DNA of 64,000 bases, taken from assembly GCF_039536245.1 (NCBI RefSeq), contig NZ_BAAAYN010000035.1, forward strand, positions 62,001 through 126,000, in the 5' to 3' direction. Under the pieces are notes generated by a model, which worked only from the letters and a program-made list of their open reading frames with translations, made no database searches and was not told the DNA's origin. Shown piece after piece: positions 42,185 through 50,967 of the stretch (positions within the stretch are counted from its first letter, which is position 1; the number at the start of each line of letters is the position of its first letter). Source of the stretch: Cryptosporangium minutisporangium (GTDB lineage: Bacteria; Actinomycetota; Actinomycetes; Mycobacteriales; Cryptosporangiaceae). Position numbers and translations under genes: made by a program.

Positions 42185-43372
42185 ATGGAAACTGATGTCT
42201 GCATCGTCGGCGGCGGCCCCGCCGGCCTGGTACTCGGACTACTCCTCGCCCGCGGCGGCGTCCGCGTCGTCGTCTGCGAGAAGCACGACGACTTCCTGCG
42301 CGATTTCCGCGGCGACACCGTCCATCCGTCCACCCTCGACCTCCTCGCCGATCTGGGCCTGGAGAAGGAGTTCGACCAGCTCCCCGCCCGCACGGTCACC
42401 CAGCTCTCGGTCGACCTCCCGGACGGCGTCTGGCCGCTCGCCGACCTCTCGCGGCTGCGCAACCCGCACCCGTTCCTCGCGATGGTTCCGCAGTGGGACC
42501 TGCTCGAGATGCTCGCCGGGGACGCCGCCCGGTGTCCCACGTTCACGCTGCGGCGATCGACCGAGGTCACCGACGTGATCCGGGAGAACGGCGTCGTCAA
42601 GGGAGTCCGGACGGCCGAGCACGGGGAGATCCGGGCCCGGCTGACCGTCGCCGCCGACGGCCGCCACTCGACCGTCCGCCGCGCGCTGAACCTCCGCCCC
42701 CGCGACTTCGGTGCGCCGATGGACGTCGCCTGGTTCCGACTCCCCCGTCGCGACTCCGACGGCGACGGCCTGACCGCCCACTTCGGTGCCGGCCGCATCC
42801 TGATCACGATCGACCGGGGCGACTACTGGCAGATCGCCTTCGTCCTGCCGAAGGACAGCTACCAGCAACTGGTCGCCGCCGGCCTCCCGGCGTTCCGCGC
42901 GTCGATCGCCGACCTCATCCCCGCCTTCGGGGACCGGGTGGACGAGATCACGGACTGGGACCAGGTCAAGATCCTCACCGTGAAGGTCGACCGGCTGGAG
43001 CGCTGGCACGGGCCGGGCGTCCTGCTCATCGGCGACGCCGCCCATGCGATGTCGCCGATCGGCGGCGTCGGTATCAACCTCGCGGTACAGGACGCGGTCG
43101 CTGCCGCCCGGATCCTGCTGCAGCCACTGCGCGAGCACCGGCTCTCCAGCAACGTGCTCGCCGAGGTCCAGCGCCGCCGCACGTTCCCCACCGCGGGCAC
43201 ACAGCTGTTCCAGCGGCTCGCGCAGGCCGGCGTCATCCGACCGACGCTGTCCGGCGGGCGTCCGGTGACGGCACCGTTCCCGCTGCGCCTGCTCCGCCGG
43301 TTCCCGGCGCTCCAGGTCCTGCCTGCCCGCCTCATCGGCATCGGCCTGCGCCCCGAACGGTTCACGCCATAG
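42185..43372 (+). CDS. FAD-dependent aromatic-type monooxygenase
   Basis: A 395-aa class A flavoprotein monooxygenase: CIVGGGPAGLVLGLLLARGG (dinucleotide fold), VAADGRHSTVRRAL (DG motif) and VLLIGDAAHAMSPIGGVGIN (GD motif). Such enzymes hydroxylate aromatic or related compounds with NAD(P)H and O2; the substrate is not predictable. GGAGCGCGGCG precedes ATG 42185. The PfkB kinase gene follows after 10 bases. Confidence 0.93.
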   Translation: METDVCIVGGGPAGLVLGLLLARGGVRVVVCEKHDDFLRDFRGDTVHPSTLDLLADLGLEKEFDQLPARTVTQLSVDLPDGVWPLADLSRLRNPHPFLAMVPQWDLLEMLAGDAARCPTFTLRRSTEVTDVIRENGVVKGVRTAEHGEIRARLTVAADGRHSTVRRALNLRPRDFGAPMDVAWFRLPRRDSDGDGLTAHFGAGRILITIDRGDYWQIAFVLPKDSYQQLVAAGLPAFRASIADLIPAFGDRVDEITDWDQVKILTVKVDRLERWHGPGVLLIGDAAHAMSPIGGVGINLAVQDAVAAARILLQPLREHRLSSNVLAEVQRRRTFPTAGTQLFQRLAQAGVIRPTLSGGRPVTAPFPLRLLRRFPALQVLPARLIGIGLRPERFTP

Positions 43373-43382
43373 GCTCCGACGC

Positions 43383-44222
43383 GTGCCGAGTGGGCTGTTC
43401 GTCGGGATCGCCACGGTTGACGTCGTCCATCGGGTGGAACGGCCGGTCGCCCGGAACGAGAAGGTGACCGCGCTCGCTCAAGAGGTCGCTGCGGGCGGTC
43501 CGGCCGCGAACGCAGCGGTGACGTTCGCCCGCCTCGGCGGGGACGCCACGCTGGTCTCCGCGCTCGGCAGCCATCCGCTGGCCCGGTTCGTGGCGGACGA
43601 ACTGGCCGGGCACGGCGTCACCGTGCGGGACGCCGCGCCGGACGTGACCGTGCCGCCGGCCGTCTCGGCGATCCAGGTGGTCGACGGCACCGGCGACCGA
43701 CAGGTGTCCTCGATCAACGCCGGTGCGTACTGGGCGTTCCACCCGGCGGAGCCACCGGCCGACCTCGCCGACCTCGGACGGGACGCCGACGTGGTCCTGG
43801 TCGACGGGCATCATCCGCGGTTGGCGCTGGCCGCCGCCCGCGCCGGATCGTCGGTGGTGCTGGACGGCGGGAGCTGGAAGCCGGTGACGCCGGAGCTGCT
43901 TCCGCTGGTCGACTACGCGGTCTGCTCCGCGGTGTTCCGGCACCCGGACGGGGTCGCGCCCTCCGCGCTCGGCGTGCCGCACCTGGCGGTGACCCGCGGG
44001 CCCGATCCGGTCCTCTGGTGGTCCGGCGGGCGCGCCGGGGAGGTGCCGGTACCGTCGGTCCCCGTGCAGGACACTCTCGGAGCCGGCGACGTCTTCCATG
44101 GCGCGTTCGCGTACGCGCTGGCCGGCGGCGCCTCGTTCGTGGAGGCACTCGCGGAAGGCGCCCGGGTCGCGGCGCTCCGGTGCTCGGTCGCGGGGCCACG
44201 GGCCTGGCTGGAGCGGCTGTGA
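43383..44222 (+). CDS. PfkB family carbohydrate kinase
   Basis: A 279-aa ribokinase-fold kinase: GGPAANAAVTFARLGGDATL near the start and DTLGAGDVFHGAFAYALAGG carrying the catalytic Asp and anion hole. It phosphorylates a sugar or nucleoside. GTG 43383. The following P-loop kinase gene overlaps its stop as GTGA, so the two kinases are translationally coupled and may act on linked substrates. Confidence 0.92.
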   Translation: MPSGLFVGIATVDVVHRVERPVARNEKVTALAQEVAAGGPAANAAVTFARLGGDATLVSALGSHPLARFVADELAGHGVTVRDAAPDVTVPPAVSAIQVVDGTGDRQVSSINAGAYWAFHPAEPPADLADLGRDADVVLVDGHHPRLALAAARAGSSVVLDGGSWKPVTPELLPLVDYAVCSAVFRHPDGVAPSALGVPHLAVTRGPDPVLWWSGGRAGEVPVPSVPVQDTLGAGDVFHGAFAYALAGGASFVEALAEGARVAALRCSVAGPRAWLERL

Positions 44223-44863
44223 CGAACAGCGCCCGGGTGGGGGTCACCCGGCTGGAGATCCCGGCCGACCTGCTCGGCCGCGCGCGTGAGCTGGCCGCCG
44301 GTCCGCGATGCGTCCTCGGCCTCACCGGCGCTCCCGGTGCCGGCAAGTCGACGCTGGCCGCCGCGCTCGTCGAGGCGCTGCATCCGCACGCCGTACTGGT
44401 GCCGATGGACGGCTTCCACCTGGCCAACACCGAGCTCGAACGGCTCGGTCGCCGGGAGCGGAAAGGCGCGGTCGACACGTTCGACGCCGCCGGGTACGTG
44501 GCGCTGCTCCGCCGGCTGCGCGACCCCGCCGACGAGGTGGTGTACGCGCCACACTTCGCCCGCGAGATCGAGGAACCGATCGCGTGCGCGCTTCCGGTTC
44601 CGGCAGCGGTTCCCCTGGTCGTGACGGAAGGCAACTACCTCCTGGTGGACGAGGGGCCCTGGGCCGCCGTCCGGAGCCTGCTCGACGAGGTCTGGTACGT
44701 GGAGGTGGCCGAGGACGTCCGGCTGGAGCGGCTGGTTGCCCGGCACGTGGCGTTCGGGAAGGACCCGGCCGCGGCCCGGGCGTGGAGCCACGGCACCGAC
44801 CAGCGCAACGCCGACGTCATCGCCGCCACCCGCAGCCGCGCCGACCGGATCGTGCGCCTCTGA
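44219..44863 (+). CDS. P-loop nucleoside/sugar kinase (PRK/uridine-kinase-like)
   Basis: A 214-aa P-loop kinase: LGLTGAPGAGKSTLAAALVE (Walker A), VPMDGFHLANTELERLGR (acceptor-binding), VVTEGNYLLVD (Walker-B-like) and ERLVARHVAFGK with HGTDQRNADVI near the end. This is the layout of the family related to pantothenate/uridine kinases and fructose transport kinase FrcK. GTG 44219 overlaps the PfkB stop, and longer upstream frames are shadows. Exact substrate unknown. Confidence 0.9.
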   Translation: MTNSARVGVTRLEIPADLLGRARELAAGPRCVLGLTGAPGAGKSTLAAALVEALHPHAVLVPMDGFHLANTELERLGRRERKGAVDTFDAAGYVALLRRLRDPADEVVYAPHFAREIEEPIACALPVPAAVPLVVTEGNYLLVDEGPWAAVRSLLDEVWYVEVAEDVRLERLVARHVAFGKDPAAARAWSHGTDQRNADVIAATRSRADRIVRL

Positions 44864-44880
44864 AAAAAGTTCGGCACTCC

Positions 44881-44906
44881 TGTCGATCCGAGGCTTCCCC
44901 GTTCGA
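44881..44906 (+). promoter_or_regulatory. Probable ECF42-type promoter
   Basis: TGTCGA at 44881-44886, 17 bases, then CGA at 44904-44906. This matches the ECF42 promoter form reported for Streptomyces as I recall it (TGTCGA at -35, CGA at -10). It is placed upstream of the DUF998-DGPF-ECF42 sigma operon, so the sigma factor probably drives its own operon. Confidence 0.7.
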
Positions 44907-44955
44907 GAGACGGATGAAGGGCCGGTCAGCGGCCCGCCTCCGGAGGGAGACCGGA

Positions 44956-45591
44956 ATGTCGACGAACACCACGGCCACCGATCGGATTTCGGCTCGGCTG
45001 CTCGCCGCCGGAGCCGCGGCCGGTCCGCTGTACGTCGTCGTCTCGCTGGTCGAGGTCGTGACCCGGGAGGGCTTCGACCCGACCCGCCACGCCTGGAGCA
45101 TGCTCGCCAACGGCGGCCCCGGCTGGATCCACCGCACCAACCTCATCGTGTCCGGGGTGCTGGTGATCCTCGGCGCGGTCGGTCTGTCCCGGGCCCTCCG
45201 GAGCCGCTGGGCACCCGCACTGCTCGGGCTGTACGGCCTCGGCATGGTCGGCGGCGGGATCTTCGCGGCAGACCCAGGGCGCGGCTTCCCGGTCGGGACG
45301 CCGGAGGTGGTGCCGGTGAGCGCGTCCGGAGCCCTGCACTTCGTCTGCGGCGGCATCGGGTTCGTCGGGCTGATCGCCGCGTGTTTCGTCCTCGCCCGAC
45401 GCCTACGGGCGGAGGATCACCGACGGCTCGCGACCTTCTCGCGCGTCACCGGGGTGGCTTTTGCGGTCGGGTTCGTCGTGATGGGCGCGACCGGTGGCCA
45501 AGCCTGGTCACTGCTCGCGTTCACCGCCGCCGTGATCCTCGCGTCGGCCTGGCTCACCACTGTTTTCCTGCACTACTCGAAGAACAACTGA
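44956..45591 (+). CDS. DUF998 membrane protein
   Basis: A 211-aa membrane protein with six hydrophobic helices and DUF998 features: SMLANGGPGWIHRTNLIVSG near residue 50 and GFPVGTPEVVPVSASGALHF near the middle. DUF998 proteins are frequently associated with stress sigma factors; function unknown. GGAGGGAGACCGGA precedes ATG 44956. First gene of the operon with the DGPF protein and ECF42 sigma factor. Confidence 0.9.
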   Translation: MSTNTTATDRISARLLAAGAAAGPLYVVVSLVEVVTREGFDPTRHAWSMLANGGPGWIHRTNLIVSGVLVILGAVGLSRALRSRWAPALLGLYGLGMVGGGIFAADPGRGFPVGTPEVVPVSASGALHFVCGGIGFVGLIAACFVLARRLRAEDHRRLATFSRVTGVAFAVGFVVMGATGGQAWSLLAFTAAVILASAWLTTVFLHYSKNN

Positions 45592-45603
45592 AGGGGAACG
45601 ATC

Positions 45604-45972
45604 ATGCGCTACCTGACGCTGCTCCGCGGACAGCACTCCACGACCCCGCCCCCGCCCGAGCTGATGGCCGCGATCATGGCCCTGGGCGAGGAAGCGACCA
45701 AGGCCGGCAGCCTGCTGGACACGTCCGGCCTCGCGCCGAGCGCCAGCGGTGCCAGGGTGAGCCTGGCCGCCGGCGACCTGAGCACCACGGACGGCCCGTT
45801 TGCGGAGTCCAAAGAGGTCATCAGTTACGCGATCTACGAGGTTCGGTCGAAGGAAGAAGCGGTCGAGTGGGCGTCGCGCTTCCTCAAGGTGCACCGGGAC
45901 CTGTGGCCCGGCTGGGAGGGTGAGGTCGACGTGCTGAAGCTGTTCGGCCCGGAAGACTTCCCGGCACCGTGA
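45604..45972 (+). CDS. DGPF/YCII-related domain protein
   Basis: A 122-aa protein of the YCII-related DGPF family, with the signature TTDGPFAESKEVI near residues 60-72. DGPF proteins are the standard neighbours of ECF42 sigma factors, where their role is not clear. AGGGGAACG precedes ATG 45604. The sigma gene overlaps its end as GTGA (45969-45972). Confidence 0.93.
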   Translation: MRYLTLLRGQHSTTPPPPELMAAIMALGEEATKAGSLLDTSGLAPSASGARVSLAAGDLSTTDGPFAESKEVISYAIYEVRSKEEAVEWASRFLKVHRDLWPGWEGEVDVLKLFGPEDFPAP

Positions 45973-47243
45973 CCACTGATCCCGCGCACGTACGCCGCGT
46001 CCTGGACGCGGTGTGGCGGATCGAGTCGGCGAGGCTCGTCGCGAGCCTCGCCCGGCTCACCCGCAACGTCGGCCTGGCCGAGGAGTTGGCGCAGGACACC
46101 CTGGTCATCGCCTTGGAGCAGTGGCCTCGGGACGGCGTGCCGGACGAGCCCGGACCGTGGCTGCGGGCGACCGCCAAGCACCGCGCGATCGACCGGCTCC
46201 GGCGGCGGCAGCGGTACACGGAGAAGCTCGCGGTGCTCGGCCGGGACGTCGAGCACCACGAGCGCGACCGCGAGGACGAGCTCGTCGACACGCTCGACGA
46301 CCACATCGGCGACGACCTGCTGCGGCTGATCTTCACCGCGGCGCACCCGGTGCTCTCCACCGAGGGAAAGGTCGCGCTGACGCTTCGGCTGCTGGCCGGC
46401 CTGAGCACGCCAGAGATCGCACGGGCGTTCCTGATCCCGGAGGCCACCGCGGCGCAGCGGATCGTCCGGGCCAAGCGGACGCTCGCCGCAGCCGGAGTGG
46501 AGTTCACGATGCCGACGCCGACCGAGATCGCGGAGCGGGTAGGCACCGTGCTCGGCGTTATCTACCTGGTGTTCAACGAGGGATACTCGGCGACCAGCGG
46601 CGCGGACTGGGCGCGCCCCGCGCTGTGCCAGGAAGCGATGCGGCTCGGACGGACCCTGGCCGGGTTGCTGCCGGACGAGCCCGAGGTGCACGGGCTGGTC
46701 GCGCTGATGGAGCTCCAGGCCTCCCGGCTACCCGCCCGGATCGACTCGGCGGGGCGCCCCGTGCTCCTCGGTGACCAGGACCGACGGCGATGGGATCGGC
46801 TGCTGATCCGCCTCGGCCTGGACGCGCTGGAGCGGGCCGATGCGCTCGGCGGCGGTCCGTACACGCTGCAGGCCGCGATCGCCGCCTGCCACGCACGGGC
46901 GCACACCGCCGAGGACACCGACTGGGCTCGCATCGCGGCGCTGTACGAGGTATTGGCGTACGTACAGCCGTCGCCGGTCGTCCGGCTCAACCAGGCGGTC
47001 GCGATCGGGAAGGCCGGCGATCCGGCCCGCGGTCTGGCGGTCGTGGATGCGCTCGGCGCGGAGCGTGCGCTGCGGGGTTACGCCCAACTGCCGGCGGTGC
47101 GCGGCGAGCTGCTCGCGCAGCTCGGTCGCCTCGCGGAGGCCGCCGCCGAGTTCCGGCGCGCCGCCGATCTGACCGCCAACGACAGCGAGCGGACGCTGTT
47201 CAGCGGGCGAGCCGCGTCGCTGGACACCGAGTCGGCCAGCTGA
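45969..47243 (+). CDS. ECF42-type RNA polymerase sigma factor with C-terminal extension
   Basis: A 424-aa sigma factor. Sigma-2 (LTRNVGLAEELAQDTLVIAL; PWLRATAKHRAIDRLRRRQ) and sigma-4 (LLAGLSTPEIARAFLIPEAT) occupy the first ~180 residues. A long TPR-like extension then carries the family motifs VFNEGYSAT, DWARPALCQEAMRLGR and GPYTLQAAIAACHARA. There is no anti-sigma gene; ECF42 factors are thought to be controlled through this extension. The start GTG overlaps the DGPF gene. Confidence 0.94.
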   Translation: MTTDPAHVRRVLDAVWRIESARLVASLARLTRNVGLAEELAQDTLVIALEQWPRDGVPDEPGPWLRATAKHRAIDRLRRRQRYTEKLAVLGRDVEHHERDREDELVDTLDDHIGDDLLRLIFTAAHPVLSTEGKVALTLRLLAGLSTPEIARAFLIPEATAAQRIVRAKRTLAAAGVEFTMPTPTEIAERVGTVLGVIYLVFNEGYSATSGADWARPALCQEAMRLGRTLAGLLPDEPEVHGLVALMELQASRLPARIDSAGRPVLLGDQDRRRWDRLLIRLGLDALERADALGGGPYTLQAAIAACHARAHTAEDTDWARIAALYEVLAYVQPSPVVRLNQAVAIGKAGDPARGLAVVDALGAERALRGYAQLPAVRGELLAQLGRLAEAAAEFRRAADLTANDSERTLFSGRAASLDTESAS

Positions 47244-47325
47244 CACCAGGCGCCAAGTGCGGCGAAAGCGGCCGCCAAGATCGACGTCCGATCCTCGGTG
47301 CATCGAACGAACCGAGGAGCTCCCG

Positions 47326-48033
47326 ATGACCGCAGTCACCACCGCACACCGTCCGCAGATTCGCTTGCCCGGCCAGTCCGCCGCCGCGCCCGGTCCGCTG
47401 AACATGGGCACGATGTACCTGATGCACCACGCGCTGCGCCGCGACTTCGCCCGCCTGCGGACGGCGACCCACGCGGTGCCGCTGACCGATACCCGCCGGC
47501 TGACCGGCCTGCACGGCCACCTGGAGTACGTGCTGCACGCGTTGCACCAGCACCACTCCGGCGAGGACGCGATGATCTGGCCGGAGATGCGTCGCCGAGC
47601 CCCGCAGGAACACGTGCTCCTGGACGCCATGGAGGCCGAGCACGGCGGGCTGGACAGCGCGATCGAGGCGGCCCGTGCGGCGTACTCGGCGCTGGTGGCG
47701 ACGCCGACCGAGGCGAACCGCTCCGCGGCCGTGTCCGCCGTCGACGCGGTCGGCAGCGCGGTGGACGCCCACATGACGCACGAGGAGACCGCGGCGATCC
47801 CGCTGATGCACCGGGTGTTCACGTACGAGGACTTCGAAGCCATCGGCGCGAAGCTCCAGAAGGAACACTCGTCGTTCAAGGACCTGTCGACGCTGGTGCC
47901 GTGGATGGCCGACGCGGTGCCGGACGCCGTGCTCCAGCAGGTGTGGGCGGACCAGCCGAAGGTGATGTGGTTCCTGTTCCGGCGGATCTGGCGGCCCCGC
48001 TACGCCCGCCGGGTCGCGTCGCTCTTCGGATGA
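47326..48033 (+). CDS. Hemerythrin-like (HHE) domain protein
   Basis: A 235-aa four-helix-bundle protein with metal-ligand-like motifs: MHHALRRDF (helix 1 His), HALHQHHSGEDAMIWPEM (helix 2 HxxxE-type cluster), MEAEHGGLD (helix 3) and MTHEETAAIPLM (helix 4). Hemerythrin-like proteins bind O2/NO at a di-iron site or act in redox sensing. GAGGAGC precedes ATG 47326. Monocistronic, with a hairpin after it. Confidence 0.9.
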   Translation: MTAVTTAHRPQIRLPGQSAAAPGPLNMGTMYLMHHALRRDFARLRTATHAVPLTDTRRLTGLHGHLEYVLHALHQHHSGEDAMIWPEMRRRAPQEHVLLDAMEAEHGGLDSAIEAARAAYSALVATPTEANRSAAVSAVDAVGSAVDAHMTHEETAAIPLMHRVFTYEDFEAIGAKLQKEHSSFKDLSTLVPWMADAVPDAVLQQVWADQPKVMWFLFRRIWRPRYARRVASLFG

Positions 48034-48050
48034 GCGTCCAGGAAAGACCA

Positions 48051-48082
48051 GGTGGCGGCCGCCCGATCGGGCGACCGCCACC
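48051..48082. terminator. Terminator after the hemerythrin gene
   Basis: A 15-bp stem with one mismatch runs from GGTGGCGG to CCGCCACC, with CGCCCG/CGGGCG inside, in the gap between the convergent hemerythrin (stop 48033) and esterase (stop 48131) genes. Confidence 0.8.
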
Positions 48083-48101
48083 GGTGCTCTACCTGATCTA
48101 C

Positions 48102-48120
48102 CTGATCTACTCGAGATCAG
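48102..48120. terminator. Small hairpin and GATC-rich repeats before the esterase stop
   Basis: CTGATCT / AGATCAG with a 5-base loop, within a run of repeated CTGATCTAC and AGATCAGATCGGG units (48090-48140). This may help stop minus-strand transcripts. Confidence 0.4.
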
Positions 48121-48130
48121 ATCGGGGAGA

Positions 48131-49015
48131 TCAGATCGGGCAGGTGTTGCGGTACTCGGAGATACCCAGGCCACTCGGTCCGGGGCAGAGGAACTGGCTG
48201 TACCGGGTGTCCTCGTCGACGAAGCGCTTGAGCCAGCTGATCATCATCTTCGCCACGTCGTCGTTCGGCGTTTGCGGGAAGAAGTGGCTTCCGCCGCGCA
48301 ACTCCAGGTACGCCTTCTCCGGCGAACCCAGCGAGGTGTAGAACGGCTCGGAGTGCGACGAGACCGGCGCGATCGTGTCGGAGGAGCCACCGATGATCAG
48401 CGTGGGAACGCGCTGCCGCGTCCAGCTCTTGGTCGCGTTCCACGGCGCCAGCGGGATCGCGGCCTTGAGCGACGGCCGGTCGAGGGACGCCTCCAGCGAG
48501 CCGCCACCGCCCATCGAGTGGCCCGCCACGGCGAGGCGGTTGCGGTCGATGCGGCTCGCGGCCGGGCTGCTGGTGACCGCCCAGTCGAGCGCGGCGAGCA
48601 GCTGGTTGCCGCGGGAGGCCGGCTGGTCGAGCGTCGAGTTGGTCTCGATGCCGATCACCACGAAGCCCTGGGATGCCAGTCGCGGACCGAGCCACTCGAG
48701 GCTCGACCAGTACGCGGTGAACCCGGGCGAGATCGCGACCGCGCCGAACGTGCCCTGGCTGGTGTCGGTCGGGTAGTAGATCCGGCCACCGCCGAAGCCC
48801 GAGACGAGGCCGCTGATGCGGGCTTCGGTGACGCGGAACGGGCCGGTGGTCGCGGTGACGCTGGCGTTGGTCGGCGCCGGTCCCTTCCAGTACGGGCCGT
48901 CCGCTGCCTGAACACCGCTCGGGGCAGCGGCGATGCTGCCGCCGGCGAGTGCCAGAGCGAGGGTGAGCTTGCCGATCAGCCGCAATCGGCGGGTGGGTTT
49001 ACGTAACGTCAGCAC
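48131..49015 (-). CDS. Secreted polyester hydrolase (PET hydrolase/cutinase type)
   Basis: A 294-aa alpha/beta hydrolase with a signal peptide (TRRLRL start, possibly Tat; cleavage near VQA-AD at 37-38). It matches actinobacterial cutinases/PETases along its length: [51 protein letters not shown] (nucleophile), [11 protein letters not shown] (substrate Trp), [11 protein letters not shown] (Asp), GGSHFFP (His), [14 protein letters not shown] and a C-terminal Cys giving one disulfide. The residue after the oxyanion Gly is Phe, where many have Tyr. Expected substrates are cutin-like and synthetic polyesters. GTG 49015 with AGGGAG upstream. Confidence 0.93.
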   Translation of the reverse strand: MLTLRKPTRRLRLIGKLTLALALAGGSIAAAPSGVQAADGPYWKGPAPTNASVTATTGPFRVTEARISGLVSGFGGGRIYYPTDTSQGTFGAVAISPGFTAYWSSLEWLGPRLASQGFVVIGIETNSTLDQPASRGNQLLAALDWAVTSSPAASRIDRNRLAVAGHSMGGGGSLEASLDRPSLKAAIPLAPWNATKSWTRQRVPTLIIGGSSDTIAPVSSHSEPFYTSLGSPEKAYLELRGGSHFFPQTPNDDVAKMMISWLKRFVDEDTRYSQFLCPGPSGLGISEYRNTCPI

Positions 49016-49276
49016 GTCGTTGTACTCCCTGCTTATCGGAGCGGGACTACCTGCGTGTCCGGGCGGACTCCCCGTTCGTCCGGGCGAACGATGGAATTCT
49101 GCGCATTCCGCCGAATATCACGGATCGGCAATTACACCCATCTGTGTCACCGGCCCGGGGCTACCGATCACCCGCGTGAGGAAACCGGGTGCTCTTCCCG
49201 CCCCGCGGCCGCCCGGATCGACGCATGGTTGTCCGTCACGGCGCTCTGGCAGAACAGCGCGACGTGGATCCGCGGG

Positions 49277-50791
49277 TCAGCCGATCTGTGCAGGGACCTG
49301 ATCGGGAGCCGCGACGGACCGACGGGGGCGGGTCAGGAAGAACGTGAGCGCGGCGCCGATCAGCGCGATCGCCGCGCAGACCAGGAACGCCCAGCGCAAC
49401 CCGGACGCGAAAGCAGTGTGCACGACCTCGTCAACGGCCCCGCGCTGCGCGTCCGGAGCACTGGAGGTCACGACGCGTGCCTGCCCACCGGTGAGCAGCT
49501 CCGCCACCTGGTGCGCGTCCGGCAGCGAGCTCTCACTCCGCACCACGGTCTCGACCCGTCCGGCGAACACCCCGCCGAGCACCGCGATTCCGAGCACCAG
49601 GCCCAGCTGCCGGAACGTCGTCACGGCGCCGCCGGCCATGCCTGCGCGCTCGCGAGGCGCCGCCGCGAGCGCAGCGGCCGAGAGCGTCGGCATCACGGTC
49701 CCGACCCCGACGCCCACCACCAGCAGGCCGGGGATCAGCACAGCCCACGACGACGCGCTGCCGACCAGCGCCTGCAGCGCGCTGCCCAGACCGATCAGCG
49801 CGAGGCCGGCGGAGATCACCAGGCCCGGCGCGACCCGGTCGTGCAGCACCCGCCCGGCCACCACCGAACAGACCAGCGACGCGAGGCTGAGCGGCAGGAA
49901 CACCGCGCCGGCCGCGATCGGACCGAGGCCCAGCACCGACTGGAGCCAGAGCGAGGTGAACGCCATCGCGCTGAACGCTCCGAGGCTCGTCGCGGCGGCC
50001 GCGATCATCAACCCGGTAAACAAAGGCCGTTTGAACAGCGCCAGATCGAGCATCGGGTACGCGCGGACCCGCTCGACCGTGACGAACGCCGCCAGCGCGA
50101 CCGCGCCGACCGCGAACCCGATCAGCGGAGCGGGCTCGGTCCAGCCGTCCTCACCGGCCCGGATCAGCCCATACGTGACCGCGCTCGCCGCGAGCGTGAA
50201 CGTGACGACGCCGACCGGGTCGATCCGCGCCGAGGGATCGGCGGACTCCCGGATCACCCGCACGGACAGCACCAACGTCAGGACGCTGATCGGGACGTTC
50301 ACCACGAAGATCGCCGGCCACCCGTAGTGCTCGGTGAGCAATCCGCCGAGGATCGGGCCCGCTGCCGCGGCCGCACCGTTGATCGCGCCCCAGATCCCGA
50401 ACGCGACCCCCCGGTCCTTGCCGACGTAGGCCGTGTTGATCAGCGCGATCGTCGTCGCCAACATCGCCGCTCCGCCGATGCCCTGGAGGCCGCGCGCGGC
50501 GATCAGCGCGGCGGAGCTGTCCGCCAGCGCACAGCCGATCGACGCGAGCGCGAACAGCACCATGCCGATCAGATAGACCTTCTTGCGGCCGAACCGATCA
50601 GCGGCCGAGCCGGCACCGAGCAGCAGCGCCGCCAGGGCGAGCGCGTAGACGTCGATCACCCACTGCAGGTCACCCATGCCGGTCCGCAGGTCAGCGGCGA
50701 TGTCCGGCAGTGCGACGTTCACGATCGTGACGTCGACCAGCAGCATGAACGTTCCCAAGCTGATCGCGATCAGCGGCAGCCACTTACGCAT
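49277..50791 (-). CDS. MFS drug exporter (EmrB/QacA type)
   Basis: A 504-aa transporter with 14 hydrophobic helices. The motif-A-like GAGSAADRFGRKKVYLIGM is in the loop after TM2, motif C is around GPILGGLLTEHYGW, and LLVDVTIVNVALP near the start is typical of the DHA2 family. ATG 50791 follows GGGGGAA; a longer frame is rejected. Exports drugs by proton antiport. It diverges from a Lrp/AsnC regulator that probably controls it. The 261 bases beyond its stop (49016-49276) hold no gene I can support. Confidence 0.94.
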   Translation of the reverse strand: MRKWLPLIAISLGTFMLLVDVTIVNVALPDIAADLRTGMGDLQWVIDVYALALAALLLGAGSAADRFGRKKVYLIGMVLFALASIGCALADSSAALIAARGLQGIGGAAMLATTIALINTAYVGKDRGVAFGIWGAINGAAAAAGPILGGLLTEHYGWPAIFVVNVPISVLTLVLSVRVIRESADPSARIDPVGVVTFTLAASAVTYGLIRAGEDGWTEPAPLIGFAVGAVALAAFVTVERVRAYPMLDLALFKRPLFTGLMIAAAATSLGAFSAMAFTSLWLQSVLGLGPIAAGAVFLPLSLASLVCSVVAGRVLHDRVAPGLVISAGLALIGLGSALQALVGSASSWAVLIPGLLVVGVGVGTVMPTLSAAALAAAPRERAGMAGGAVTTFRQLGLVLGIAVLGGVFAGRVETVVRSESSLPDAHQVAELLTGGQARVVTSSAPDAQRGAVDEVVHTAFASGLRWAFLVCAAIALIGAALTFFLTRPRRSVAAPDQVPAQIG

Positions 50792-50967
50792 GTCGTCGTT
50801 CCCCCTTCCGTGGGCGGTGCAGTGTGGGCCGGACGGTTGCCCGTGCACCTGGTCGACTGTTCACGCGTTCGGGCCGGGCCGCTATTCGCGAGGCCCGAAG
50901 CGGCGGATCTCGACATTCCGCGCCTGGTTCCGGCGGATACCCTCGCTGTGGGCCCCTGGAGGTGGAC

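Noticed and set aside
49016-49276. Possible gene in the gap between the esterase and the MFS exporter
   Set aside because: Open frames here lack RBS, codon bias and recognisable motifs; treated as the esterase promoter region and the MFS 3' flank.
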